15,158 nt of DNA from Gemmatimonadaceae bacterium (GTDB lineage: Bacteria; Latescibacterota; UBA2968; UBA8231): positions 1 to 15,158 of the forward strand of contig PBSR01000147.1 in assembly GCA_002726335.1 (NCBI GenBank), read 5' to 3'. The notes below the pieces were generated by a model. It saw only the letters and a program-made list of their open reading frames with translations, made no database searches and had not been told where the DNA came from. Position 1 is the first letter of the stretch. Every line of letters starts with the position of its first letter. Below, piece by piece: positions 1-7,872 of the stretch. Position numbers and translations under genes: made by a program.

Positions 1-515
<515 letters not shown>

Positions 516-554
516 CAACGGAGATCGGCCCACATGGGGTCGGGAGGGTGACTC

Positions 555-1115
555 ATGATCGATGAAATCCTCAGTGAGACCGAGCAGCACATGGCGACGG
601 CGCTGCAGGCGATGCAACGCGATCTGGCCGGAATCCGCACGGGGCGGGCCACCACGTCCTTGCTCGACGGCGTCCGCGTCGACTACTACGGCACGGCCAC
701 GCCCCTGAATCAGCTCTCGACGGTGAGCGCCCCCGAGCCGCGCCTGCTGATGATCAAGCCGTACGAGGCCAGCATCATCGGCGAGATCGAGAAGACGATC
801 CGGGCCGACGCCACCCTCGGACTGAATCCCAGCAACGACGGCCAGGTCATCCGCCTGCCGATTCCGGAGTTGACCGAAGAGCGGCGTATCGACCTGACGA
901 AGGTCGCCCGGCACCGGGCCGAGGAGGGGCGGGTCGCGGTGCGGCACGCGCGGCGGGACAGTCTCGATCTCATCGACGAGGCCCAGAAGGGCGGCGAGGT
1001 CTCAGAGGATGAGTCCCGGGGGGCGCACGACCGCATTCAGATCATCACCGACGACTTCGTCAAACGCATCGACGAGATCATCAAGAGCAAGGAAGCGGAG
1101 ATCCTGGAAGTGTAG
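555..1115 (+). CDS. frr: Ribosome recycling factor
   Basis: RRF works with EF-G to split the post-termination ribosome and free the mRNA. The 186-residue product matches the usual length of about 185. It shows the hallmark N-terminal stretch RDLAGIRTGRATTSLLDGVRVDYYG, the middle-domain segment SIIGEIEKTIRADATLGLNPSNDG, then PIPELTEERRIDLTK, and a long C-terminal helical domain. The ATG at 555 has a strong ribosome binding site, GGGAGGG at 542-548, six bases upstream. It follows tsf by 39 bases on the same strand. In most bacteria pyrH (UMP kinase) sits between tsf and frr; it is absent here. The next gene is convergent, with a possible hairpin terminator in the roughly 107-base gap. Confidence 0.97.
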   Translation: MIDEILSETEQHMATALQAMQRDLAGIRTGRATTSLLDGVRVDYYGTATPLNQLSTVSAPEPRLLMIKPYEASIIGEIEKTIRADATLGLNPSNDGQVIRLPIPELTEERRIDLTKVARHRAEEGRVAVRHARRDSLDLIDEAQKGGEVSEDESRGAHDRIQIITDDFVKRIDEIIKSKEAEILEV

Positions 1116-1167
1116 GAAACTCCAGCGACGCGGTCGGCAACAGCAGATCGGTGGCAGTACAGAGGGC

Positions 1168-1189
1168 GGCTTCCAGGGTTCCGGAAGTC
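1168..1189. terminator. Possible hairpin terminator between convergent genes
   Basis: GGCTTCC (1168-1174) pairs with GGAAGTC (1183-1189) across an 8-base loop, with one G-T pair. It lies in the gap between the 3' ends of frr and the minus-strand coiled-coil gene. On the plus strand it is followed by a mildly T-rich stretch (TTCGTTTCT at 1197-1205), so it could end the tsf-frr transcript. The stem is short and there is no clean T tract, so confidence is low. Confidence 0.3.
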
Positions 1190-1222
1190 GCCTGCGTTCG
1201 TTTCTGGGCCGCGGTCAGCGCC

Positions 1223-1711
1223 TCAGTTGCGTCGACGCCGTCGCCGGGGTTTCGGCGTATCTTCGCGTTGCTGCAGCGTCTCGAGGAACCGATCCTCGAG
1301 CTGTTCGCGCTGGTCGATGATCGAGCCGTCGGATCCGACCTGTGGCGGCGCCGGTTGCTGAGGAATCTGCGTCGACAGCTCCTGATGCCGGTGTCGCAGG
1401 ATCGCCAGCTGGTGCTGCTGCAGGTGGGCCAGGTCCTGCAGGTTCTGTAGATGGGCCTCGCGGTCGAGCAACGCTATGTGGATGCCATCGAGGACCGAGT
1501 CCGCGGCGCGTCGATCGGCAGCTAGTTCCTCAGGTTTCAACCTTGACAGCCGCTCACTGCGCGAGTCGACCTCTTCGCCGAGGAGGCGTCGGCGTCCCGC
1601 GAGCAGGCGCAGCTGCAGCCGGTTGCTACGGCGCTGGCGCTGGCGCCACGCGGCGACGCCGGCCACCAACCCGATGAGGGCGAAGGCTACGGGTAGAATC
1701 CAGAGTGTCAG
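1223..1711 (-). CDS. Small membrane-anchored coiled-coil protein, unknown function
   Basis: I do not recognise a named family. The minus-strand frame ending at 1223 codes for one hydrophobic segment (LTLWILPVAFALIGLVAGVAAW) followed by the basic stop-transfer sequence RQRQRR. About 100 residues rich in Leu, Arg, Glu and Gln follow, including LQNLQDLAHLQQHQL, typical of a helical coiled coil. A Pro-rich linker then leads to a tail ending in six consecutive arginines and an asparagine. The topology suggests a short N-terminal anchor with a cytoplasmic coiled coil. Third codon positions are almost all G or C, which supports real coding on this strand. The start is unresolved. There is no in-frame ATG, GTG or TTG between the anchor and the neighbouring divergent gene; the CTG at 1711 or ATC at 1732 are the nearest options, and the frame stays open far into that neighbour. 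The coordinates given use the CTG. It diverges from the degenerate GGDEF gene. Confidence 0.6.
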   Translation of the reverse strand: MTLWILPVAFALIGLVAGVAAWRQRQRRSNRLQLRLLAGRRRLLGEEVDSRSERLSRLKPEELAADRRAADSVLDGIHIALLDREAHLQNLQDLAHLQQHQLAILRHRHQELSTQIPQQPAPPQVGSDGSIIDQREQLEDRFLETLQQREDTPKPRRRRRRN

Positions 1712-1723
1712 GGGTTGTCTTTC

Positions 1724-1751
1724 TTGCGGGATCGTGTTGTCTGAGTGTAAT
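1724..1751 (+). promoter_or_regulatory. Possible sigma70-like promoter for the GGDEF-like gene
   Basis: TTGCGG (1724-1729) and TGTAAT (1746-1751) are separated by 16 bases. They lie about 50 bases upstream of the ATG at 1802, in the most AT-rich part of the divergent gap. Only the match to consensus and the position support it. Confidence 0.25.
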
Positions 1752-1801
1752 TTAGCTTCTCTCCGGTAGAACCCGCAAACATTCGAATCGCAGGCACGGG
1801 A

Positions 1802-2443
1802 ATGACGGAACCATCTGGCGACAATACGGTGCCCAAACTTCAGGCGGAGATCGCCCGCCTGAAGGATGAGAACAACAAACTTCGGGCCAGCAATCGACGC
1901 TGGATGCGTATCGCCGGGACCGATTCTCACACCGGACTTCCAAACAAAGTCTTCTTCACCACCGCCATGTTGCCGCAGGCGATCAGCACCGCCAATGCCG
2001 AAGGGCTGCCGTTGGGATGCGTGATGATGGCGCCGGACAATCTCGGCGAACACAATGCCAAGTATGGTCGCAAAGGCGGCGATCAGATCGTAGAAGGTGT
2101 CGCCAACTTCCTGTCTGACAACGTCGAGGAGGAGGAGAAACTCGTCCACCTCGATGGCGCCAACTTCATCCTCCTCGTGCCGAACGGCGACGTCACGCGG
2201 GTCAAGCGTCGGTCGCTGACCCTGCGGGCACGTGTCATGAACCGTCAGTTCGAATGTGGCAGTGATCAGATATCACTGACACTGAGCTTCGGCGTTGTCT
2301 CCAGAAAGCCGACACCGGAGGGTGCCAAGGTGGTCGTCAAGGAGCTGGTGGAGGATTTTCTGCGTCGGCTGGCGATCGCTCTCGATAAGGCCAAGGAGAT
2401 GGGTCCGGATCGCACGTTCGAGGACCCGGAGACCGAATTCTGA
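1802..2443 (+). CDS. Cytoplasmic coiled-coil protein with degenerate GGDEF domain
   Basis: The 213-residue protein begins with a short coiled coil (residues 11-36, KLQAEIARLKDENNKLRASN) and continues into a GGDEF-type fold. The entry motif DSHTGLPNK (41-49) corresponds to the usual D-x-L-T-G-L-x-N-R. MMAPDNLGEHNAKYG (75-89) aligns with the metal-binding strand and following helix, and KGGDQIVEGVANFL (91-104) with the G-H-x-x-G-D helix. The signature loop itself reads DGANF (118-122) instead of GGDEF, losing the catalytic acidic pair. Diguanylate cyclase activity is therefore unlikely; a role in sensing, scaffolding or GTP/c-di-GMP binding is possible but not shown. There is no membrane segment. 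The ATG at 1802 has no clear Shine-Dalgarno sequence. It is divergent from the membrane coiled-coil gene and lies 52 bases before the UbiA gene on the same strand. Confidence 0.85.
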   Translation: MTEPSGDNTVPKLQAEIARLKDENNKLRASNRRWMRIAGTDSHTGLPNKVFFTTAMLPQAISTANAEGLPLGCVMMAPDNLGEHNAKYGRKGGDQIVEGVANFLSDNVEEEEKLVHLDGANFILLVPNGDVTRVKRRSLTLRARVMNRQFECGSDQISLTLSFGVVSRKPTPEGAKVVVKELVEDFLRRLAIALDKAKEMGPDRTFEDPETEF

Positions 2444-2495
2444 AGGTAGCCGAAGAGGCTGACGCCGGGCGGGCGGACGCTGAACGGGCGTTGCG

Positions 2496-3368
2496 GTGAT
2501 TGTACCACTCCTCCGAACGACTCGACCTCGACAGTGGGTGAAGAACGGCGTCGTCCTGGCGGCAGTCGTGTTTTCCCAACACCTGCTCGACCCGCCATAT
2601 CTGGTGACGGCCCTGCTGGCGACCGTCGTCTTCGTACTGCTCAGTTCGGCCGTCTATCTGGTAAACGACCTGGCAGACGCCCAAGCCGACCGTCTGCACC
2701 CCGCCAAGAGCAGTCGCCCTATCGCCAGTGGCGATCTGTCACGTCCAGTGGCGCTCTTTGGTGCCATTGTGCTGTTCGCCGGTGGGCTGGTGGGCGCTGC
2801 TCTGTTGCATCCCGACTTCGCTGTCGTCTGTCTGATCTACGTGTCGATAAACCTGGCCTACACGCTGCGCTTGAAGCGCGTCGCCCTCGTCGACATTCTG
2901 ATCGTCGCTTCAGGCTTCCTGCTCCGTGCTGTCGGTGGGGCTGTCGTCATCGCCGTGGACATCTCCACATGGTTCATTCTCTGCACCTTCACCCTGACAC
3001 TGTTTCTCGCCGCCGCCAAGCGCCGCGGCGAACTCGTTCGTCTGGAGGCCGATGCGGCCCAACACAGGGAGTCGCTGGGCGCCTACGACGTGGTCTATCT
3101 CGACCAGGTCATGTCCGTTCTGGCCTCAGCCACTGTCGTCTGCTACGCCCTGTACGCCATGGGAGTGGGCGAAGGGGGCGTCACGGCCAGCCGGCAGATG
3201 CAGTGGACGATTCCCTTCGTGCTCTACGGCGTTCTCCGCTATCTCTATCTGGTACATCGAGGCGAGGAGGACGATCCCACCGTCTGGCTCTGGCGGGATC
3301 GCGCCCTGCAGTTGAATCTGTTGCTCTGGGGCCTGGTCAGTATGGGGCTGGTCTACGGGGCCCGATGA
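2496..3368 (+). CDS. UbiA-family prenyltransferase, decaprenyl-phosphate phosphoribosyltransferase type
   Basis: This family transfers 5-phosphoribose from PRPP to a polyprenyl phosphate in the inner membrane, the first step towards polyprenyl-phospho-pentose (ribose or arabinose) donors. It is best known from mycobacterial Rv3806c. The 290-residue protein has the subfamily N-terminus RPRQWVKN (10-17). The first Asp-rich loop is N57-D58-x-x-D61-x-x-x-D65, followed by HPAKSSRPIASG. The second conserved region is YTLRLKRVALVDILIVASGFLLRAVGG (122-148), and FTLTLFLAAAKRRGEL (165-180) also matches this subfamily rather than quinone or heme prenyltransferases. About eight or nine membrane helices are visible. 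The start is the GTG at 2496; no better upstream codon is in frame. The companion HAD phosphatase and DprE1/E2-like epimerase genes are not in the window. A GT-C glycosyltransferase follows convergently. Confidence 0.88.
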   Translation: MIVPLLRTTRPRQWVKNGVVLAAVVFSQHLLDPPYLVTALLATVVFVLLSSAVYLVNDLADAQADRLHPAKSSRPIASGDLSRPVALFGAIVLFAGGLVGAALLHPDFAVVCLIYVSINLAYTLRLKRVALVDILIVASGFLLRAVGGAVVIAVDISTWFILCTFTLTLFLAAAKRRGELVRLEADAAQHRESLGAYDVVYLDQVMSVLASATVVCYALYAMGVGEGGVTASRQMQWTIPFVLYGVLRYLYLVHRGEEDDPTVWLWRDRALQLNLLLWGLVSMGLVYGAR

Positions 3369-3414
3369 CGGAGACGTTCGCCATCGCCCGCAGCGGCCTG
3401 GTCTCATAGGAGAA

Positions 3415-3439
3415 AGCGATGCCACCGGCTAGCATCACT
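3415..3439. terminator. Weak hairpin at the convergent UbiA / GT-C junction
   Basis: AGCGATGC (3415-3422) and GCATCACT (3432-3439) form an 8-pair stem with one mismatch around a 9-base loop. It lies between two converging genes and overlaps the minus-strand stop codon. No T tract follows on either strand, so a terminator role is only suggested by position. Confidence 0.2.
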
Positions 3440-5027
3440 CGTCGATGGATTCGAAGATGTACAGGCTTTGGTGGGGGCTGTCGAGAAGAGGCCTGAACCG
3501 TTGGGGGCACGAGCGCAGGATGGCCAGCCTGGCTCTCTCGGTGTCGTTGAGCTCGTCCGGTGACTCGGGATCTCCCGGAGCGACGAGGAAGTATCGGACG
3601 TTACACTTCTGCGCCACGGAGTGAAGATTGCCGATGGCAGATGACGATGGCCAGGCGACGGTCGGACGGCCGAAGTGTATGTGCCTCTCGAGAGGGTACG
3701 AAGCCATGATCATCGCGTCAGGAGCCGAATTCGCCCTGAACCAGTCCATCCCTCGGGAATAGTCGACGAATCCACGACCGGAGACGGAACGGGAGCTTCC
3801 CATTGGGTCTGCGATACGGTAGACGTTGTGGGCTACCGAAACCGGCAAAATGGCCACCATGGCTGCGATGGCGAGGCGCTCTGACGATCCCGACATGAGG
3901 GCGGCCAACCGCCTTGCACCGATGAACAGACCCAGGTAGAGGAATGGCAGCACCGGAACCAGGAATCGGAGTTGGATGCCCCAAGGTCCGCTCAGGAAGT
4001 TGAGCATGGCTCCGGCATACAAGAACAGGTAGACCCCGATCACACGGTAGCTACGCCGGCCCTGATCGGGGACAGACCACAGGCCCAGAGTGATAACGCT
4101 GAGCAGGCAGAAGCCGAGAAGCGACGTGGCAACGACGTAGACGCCTTCGAGTCCACGAGATGCAGCCATGGCCTGCAAGCGATCGCCGAAGGCAGGAACG
4201 AGGGCTGCAGGCAGCTGCTTCAGGTACGCCGTGAAGTGATGTGCGGCTGAGAAGACCCGAGCGACAGCGTCATCGCCGTGCTCGAACACCTGGACATGGT
4301 AGCCCTGGGAGATCAGGTCGCCTCCCGTTGCCCAGATCTGTGGCGCCAGCGCCAACGCCACTGCAGGGGCGAGCACGCAGAATCGACGCCAGTCTCGTCT
4401 CAGCAAGAGGTCCGCAAGCACCGCGCTGATCAGAGACAGGCCGACGGTCCGTACACTGGCGCTCAATCCCAGTAGCGCAGCGACGGCAAATGTATGCAAT
4501 GAGATTGCCGGTCGGCTACGCCATGTCACATACGCGAGCGTCGCCGCCAGCGAACAGGAAGCATAGACGGCCTCGCTGAGGACTCGATTCGAGTAGGCGA
4601 TCGTCCAGGGGTTGAGGAGTGCAAGGCTCACGAGCACCAGGCGCCCCGTTGGCGATACCAGCGGTTGGAGAAGCTTGAAAAGCAGGATCGCCGTAACGAG
4701 CGTCGCTGCGACCGACAGGAGCTTGAGTGCTGAGGTGGACGTCGGCGCTACCCAGGCGACGGCGCTAAGTACGAGTGGATAGCCAAGGGGGAACAACTGA
4801 CGAAGATGATAGGAGGTACAGTCGCCCAGATGGATGGCTGGACCACGCCCCTCGGAGAGCGAGCGGGCCAACTCCGTGTAGACCGCGTCATCGGTGATGG
4901 AGCCCACGACATACTCGTCGAAACGGAGGGCGATCACGCCGAGGCCGAAGGCCAGCGACGCGAACCAGAGCCACCGGTTGGCCGGGCAAGTCAGAGGCGC
5001 TACTGGCTCGTCCCTTGCTGTCGTCAT
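3435..5027 (-). CDS. GT-C membrane glycosyltransferase (ArnT/PMT-like)
   Basis: Proteins of this type use polyprenyl-phosphate-linked sugars to glycosylate lipids, proteins or glycans on the outer face of the inner membrane. The 530-residue product opens with a hydrophobic helix (residues 19-35). The first extracytoplasmic loop carries the Asp pair D46-D47 in the pattern ITDDAVYTELARSLSEGRG, then FPLGYPLVLS (79-88); both match the ArnT/GT39/GT83-like GT-C layout. About ten further helices follow, then a soluble C-terminal region of about 110 residues starting near SRGFVDYSRGMDWFRANS. The ATG at 5027 is preceded closely by GAGGGT; a TTG at 5066 would add 13 residues but also has a cramped binding site. 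The exact donor and acceptor cannot be read from the sequence. It diverges from the unknown membrane gene at 5116 and converges on the UbiA gene, a likely donor-synthesis partner. Confidence 0.78.
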   Translation of the reverse strand: MTTARDEPVAPLTCPANRWLWFASLAFGLGVIALRFDEYVVGSITDDAVYTELARSLSEGRGPAIHLGDCTSYHLRQLFPLGYPLVLSAVAWVAPTSTSALKLLSVAATLVTAILLFKLLQPLVSPTGRLVLVSLALLNPWTIAYSNRVLSEAVYASCSLAATLAYVTWRSRPAISLHTFAVAALLGLSASVRTVGLSLISAVLADLLLRRDWRRFCVLAPAVALALAPQIWATGGDLISQGYHVQVFEHGDDAVARVFSAAHHFTAYLKQLPAALVPAFGDRLQAMAASRGLEGVYVVATSLLGFCLLSVITLGLWSVPDQGRRSYRVIGVYLFLYAGAMLNFLSGPWGIQLRFLVPVLPFLYLGLFIGARRLAALMSGSSERLAIAAMVAILPVSVAHNVYRIADPMGSSRSVSGRGFVDYSRGMDWFRANSAPDAMIMASYPLERHIHFGRPTVAWPSSSAIGNLHSVAQKCNVRYFLVAPGDPESPDELNDTERARLAILRSCPQRFRPLLDSPHQSLYIFESIDE

Positions 5028-5115
5028 TACCCTCAGTTGCTTTCTTTGCTGAACCGCGCTCCGCAAACCCTTGTAGTCGTGAGCTGCTTTCGACGCCCAC
5101 GGGGATGAGATAAGA

Positions 5116-6675
5116 ATGGCCTCAGGCGGTATCGGCGATCCGTCTTCGATGCAGTCTCACAACAGGAGCTACGCCGCCGCCTTGACGGAGACGTTCACGC
5201 TTCACCGGATCTTGGTTTCGTGTGCGGTCAACGGGGTCATCCTGCTTTGGTTGGCCCTCGATCCTCAAAGTGCATTGACGATCGAACAGTCTGACATAGC
5301 CGACCTCGGAAATCCGCAGCCCTTTTTGCAGTCGACGGAGATCGCAGCAGATCTGGCTGTTCCGTTGCTGATAGAGTCTCACAAGCGGCCAGACAATCCG
5401 CATCAGTACGAACGCCTTGAGCAGTTCTCCGAGGATACAGACTACGATCATCTTGACGCCGTATTCTGGGACCTCGCTGCCATGGTTTCTGACATTCGAC
5501 CCACCGTGGCAACGCTGTTGCTGCGAAACTACGTCATGTACTTGATGGCAGTCTGGCTGTTCAGCGTACTGTTGTCGGTCTACCACGGCAACTGGCTGCT
5601 CCATCCCACGATCTTCGCAACCAGCGCAAGCCTGCTCTTCTCGTACAGAACGCAGACGCTGTTCACCATGGACTACCCCATCCAGGGGATGGTGACCGTC
5701 GCGCCTTTGCTCGCCGGCATCTTCTGTATCATGCTGTGTCAGGTCTTCAGACACAGACCCCAGAGCATGCGGTACTGGCTCGGTGCGTTCCTCCTGCTCG
5801 CGTTCTTCCTCCGCTACATCTCGGTGATCCACAGCGCCAACCGCTCCGTCATACTGATCGTGATTGGCATCTGCGCACCGCTGTTCTTCCTACGATTCGC
5901 AAGACCAGCCAAGACCCTGGTCCAAATCCTGGTGGTCTCACTTCTCGGTGTTGCTGGCTTTGACCTGTTCGTTGAAGGACTCCGGGGATACCGAGACCGC
6001 CAAATGGGGTTTGAGCACGTGCGGCCCCAATATGACAACCACGCGACGTTCTCGATGGTGTATCTGGGCATAGGGGTCTTCGAGAACTCCCTTGGCATCG
6101 ACGACACAGACAAGTTTGTCTGGAACAGAGACCTGATCGAAGCGAAGGCGAGGGAGCTCGAGGTGGCCATCTCGGAGGCAGACCGTGCCATTATCGGCGG
6201 CGCACCGAAGGCGGATCATCTCTTCTTCCGCATGTGGATGAAGTATGTATCCCTCTATCCGTGGGAGTATCTCAAGAACAAGGTGAAGGCGAATGCATGG
6301 ATCATCGCCCGCATGGCTTTGAGGGACATCTACCCCTTGCTCTCACCTGGCGAGCAGTCTGTCTGGTGCGTTGTGGCCACGCTATCCTGGGTGGGGTTTG
6401 GGGCGTTTTTTGGAGTGTATCTGAGACTCAAGCCACCACTGGAATCCCTAGTGATCTTCGTTGCCGGCTTCATTGCCCTGTCGTTGATGGGGATTCTGTG
6501 GCATCCCGTTCGGGGGGCCTTTGCTGCCATGCCGGCCGCACTAGGGGCGATCTCCGCGTTTGCCCTCGTGTGCCACCGAGTGCTTCAGGTGCCGAACCCG
6601 AAGTCCCTATTCCGGAGCACACTCGTGCGCTGGAGATCGAGGGGGTCTACCGTCACAGCTGAAACGGATGAGTGA
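5116..6675 (+). CDS. Multi-pass membrane protein of unknown function
   Basis: I cannot assign this 519-residue protein to a named family. A first helix (about 31-49) is followed by a roughly 85-residue probably extracytoplasmic segment (50-130) with many acidic residues and prolines. A block of about six helices follows (135-285), then a second large hydrophilic segment (286-395), and finally about three helices (413-490) with a basic tail. The second soluble segment contains HATFSMVYLGIGVFENSLGIDD (309-330) and YVSLYPWEYLKNKVKAN (377-393). This layout loosely resembles GT-C-like or other glycan-related membrane proteins, but no catalytic motif is clear. Codon use looks less strict than in neighbouring genes, with several AGA and ATA codons, and GC appears lower. 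The ATG at 5116 has only a weak binding site (GAGATAAGA); a later ATG at 5149 is possible. It shares an upstream gap with the divergent GT-C gene and ends 6 bases from the convergent methyltransferase. Confidence 0.8.
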   Translation: MASGGIGDPSSMQSHNRSYAAALTETFTLHRILVSCAVNGVILLWLALDPQSALTIEQSDIADLGNPQPFLQSTEIAADLAVPLLIESHKRPDNPHQYERLEQFSEDTDYDHLDAVFWDLAAMVSDIRPTVATLLLRNYVMYLMAVWLFSVLLSVYHGNWLLHPTIFATSASLLFSYRTQTLFTMDYPIQGMVTVAPLLAGIFCIMLCQVFRHRPQSMRYWLGAFLLLAFFLRYISVIHSANRSVILIVIGICAPLFFLRFARPAKTLVQILVVSLLGVAGFDLFVEGLRGYRDRQMGFEHVRPQYDNHATFSMVYLGIGVFENSLGIDDTDKFVWNRDLIEAKARELEVAISEADRAIIGGAPKADHLFFRMWMKYVSLYPWEYLKNKVKANAWIIARMALRDIYPLLSPGEQSVWCVVATLSWVGFGAFFGVYLRLKPPLESLVIFVAGFIALSLMGILWHPVRGAFAAMPAALGAISAFALVCHRVLQVPNPKSLFRSTLVRWRSRGSTVTAETDE

Positions 6676-6681
6676 GTCGGA

Positions 6682-7419
6682 TCAGGGCAAGTTGGCCGGC
6701 TTGATAGCGCTGGCCAGGATCAAGGCTCCCGTCCCCCTCAGCCATCGGCGCTCCCACTGGTGTAGCCTTACTCCGAGACGCCAGGAAAGCGCCGTGGCAA
6801 AGGGCGCCAGGGTGAAGAACGACGAGACTTGGGTCACGCCGAAGCCGGCCTCTTCGATGACCCGCCGCGCCGTCATCGGATTGAATCGGCTGATGTGCTG
6901 CTCTTCGTAGCTGATCCCGCCCAGGCGGTTCACCACCACCTCGAGCAGGGGCCACAGGCTGCGGTAGTTGGGGGTCGTCAGGATCAACGTGCCACCGGGT
7001 CTCAATAGACGGAACGCTTCTGCCAGGGAGGCTCGGACCTCGGGCTCCGGCAGGTGCTCCAGGATCTCTACCAGCGTGACGACATCCACACTCTCATCGG
7101 CAAACGGCAGGTGCGGCAGCCGGGAGACGCAGAAGCGTGTCGCCGAATCGCCGTACTCCTTGGCCGCGTAGTCGATCTGCCCCAGAGCGACGTCCGTCCC
7201 GAATCTCTGCAGACCGGTCTGGTGTGCGATAGACATGAGAGAGCCCGGCCCACACGCCACGTCGAGCAGGCTCCTGGCCCCCGCAGGAACCATCTCCGAA
7301 ACGCATTGGAACTTGTAGCGGTGCCAGAAGCGGCGGACCTGAGAGCCTTCCCGGTACACGCGATCATAGAAGCCAGCGGGAATTGCCGAATACTGGTACG
7401 CTTCGTGCCCTTTGCTCAT
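6682..7419 (-). CDS. Class I SAM-dependent methyltransferase (UbiG/Methyltransf_11-like)
   Basis: The 245-residue protein has the Rossmann-fold signature: motif I LLDVACGPGS (51-60), the acidic residue ending strand 2 (D76 in FGTDVALGQ), the DESVDVVTLVEILEHLPEPE strand-4 region, and LLRPGGTLILTTPNY. The N-terminal FYDRVYREGSQVRRFWHRYKF probably forms a lid helix. The substrate cannot be told; similar proteins methylate quinones, lipids or sugar chains, and the setting among polyprenyl-glycan genes favours an envelope substrate by inference only. I chose the ATG at 7419, which has AGAG just upstream. A TTG at 7476 would add 19 residues, but it lies inside the T tract of the tRNA terminator and has no binding site. 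No promoter was seen in the roughly 55 bases after that terminator. Confidence 0.88.
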   Translation of the reverse strand: MSKGHEAYQYSAIPAGFYDRVYREGSQVRRFWHRYKFQCVSEMVPAGARSLLDVACGPGSLMSIAHQTGLQRFGTDVALGQIDYAAKEYGDSATRFCVSRLPHLPFADESVDVVTLVEILEHLPEPEVRASLAEAFRLLRPGGTLILTTPNYRSLWPLLEVVVNRLGGISYEEQHISRFNPMTARRVIEEAGFGVTQVSSFFTLAPFATALSWRLGVRLHQWERRWLRGTGALILASAIKPANLP

Positions 7420-7474
7420 GCGCTCTGTTGAGGTCAGTACTCGCTGCGCAGTGGCGTCTACGTCTGCAGATGCC

Positions 7475-7511
7475 AAAAGAGAAGCCCCGCATGGACGAGA
7501 GTCCAGCGGGG
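7475..7511 (-). terminator. Intrinsic terminator of the tRNA-Ala transcript
   Basis: On the minus strand CCCCGC-TGGAC (7511-7501) pairs with GTCCA and GCGGGG (7496-7485) around a TCTC loop, with one bulged T at 7491. CTTCTCTTTT (7484-7475) follows at once. An 11-pair GC-rich stem followed directly by a T-rich run, about ten bases after the tRNA CCA end, is a textbook factor-independent terminator. Confidence 0.9.
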
Positions 7512-7522
7512 TGGCTTGTAAC

Positions 7523-7598
7523 TGGTGGAGCAGATCGGGATCGAACCGACGACCTCAGGCTTGCAAAGCCCGCGCTCTCCCAACTGAGCTACTGCCCC
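7523..7598 (-). tRNA. tRNA-Ala (anticodon UGC), CCA encoded
   Basis: Read on the minus strand, the 76 bases fold as a full cloverleaf. The acceptor GGGGCAG pairs with CUGCUCC and contains the G3-U70 pair that identifies alanine tRNAs. The D arm is GCUC/GAGC, and the anticodon stem CGGGC/GCCUG encloses the loop UUUGCAA, giving anticodon UGC. A T arm with GGUUCGAUCC follows, then discriminator A and an encoded CCA. It reads Ala GCN codons. It lies 16 bases after the stop of a small membrane-protein gene and just before a strong terminator, so it is probably processed out of a shared transcript. Confidence 0.98.
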
Positions 7599-7614
7599 AA
7601 CAACATTACCGCGC

Positions 7615-7845
7615 TCAGCTAGTCGCCGTCTCGTCCTCGTCGTCGGCGCCGCCTTCTTCGAAGCGCAGCAGGATCGTCGATGCGATGAAAAACGAGAAGA
7701 ACGCGAAGCCGAACAGATCAGCGCGAACGTGATCCCATGCCAGGCCCACCCGGTCGATGGTATATCCACCCAGGCAGATCAGGTAGAGAACGATGCTGCC
7801 CAACTGCAATCGTTCGAGAAAGTCCTTGCTCTTCGCCCAGGCCAT
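7615..7845 (-). CDS. Small two-helix membrane protein, unknown function
   Basis: This 76-residue protein has a basic N-terminus (MAWAKSKDFLERLQ), a first hydrophobic helix (LGSIVLYLICLGGYTI), a short linker (DRVGLAWDHVR), a second helix (DLFGFAFFSFFIASTILLRF) and an acidic tail (EEGGADDEDETATS). This is the layout of a hairpin inner-membrane protein. I do not recognise a family. Codon use is strongly G/C at third positions, which supports a real gene. The ATG at 7845 is preceded by GAGGAG (7858-7863) at a rather long 12-base spacing. A good promoter (7897-7925) lies upstream and the tRNA-Ala gene starts 16 bases downstream, so both are likely expressed from the same transcript. Confidence 0.72.
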   Translation of the reverse strand: MAWAKSKDFLERLQLGSIVLYLICLGGYTIDRVGLAWDHVRADLFGFAFFSFFIASTILLRFEEGGADDEDETATS

Positions 7846-7872
7846 GTCGCCGGCGCACTCCTCACGCAGTAG

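Noticed and set aside
1712..2149. N-terminal extension of the minus-strand coiled-coil gene reaching into the GGDEF-like gene
   Set aside because: This part is the antisense of a well-supported gene with recognisable motifs, and its amino-acid pattern changes abruptly before the membrane anchor.
5122..5832. 236-codon minus-strand frame opposite the unknown membrane protein
   Set aside because: Polar, Gln- and Arg-rich composition without motifs; the plus-strand frame has coherent membrane helices over its full length.
7523..7598. tRNA-Ala as an integration site for a genomic island
   Set aside because: No integrase gene and no repeated tRNA end was seen within the window.
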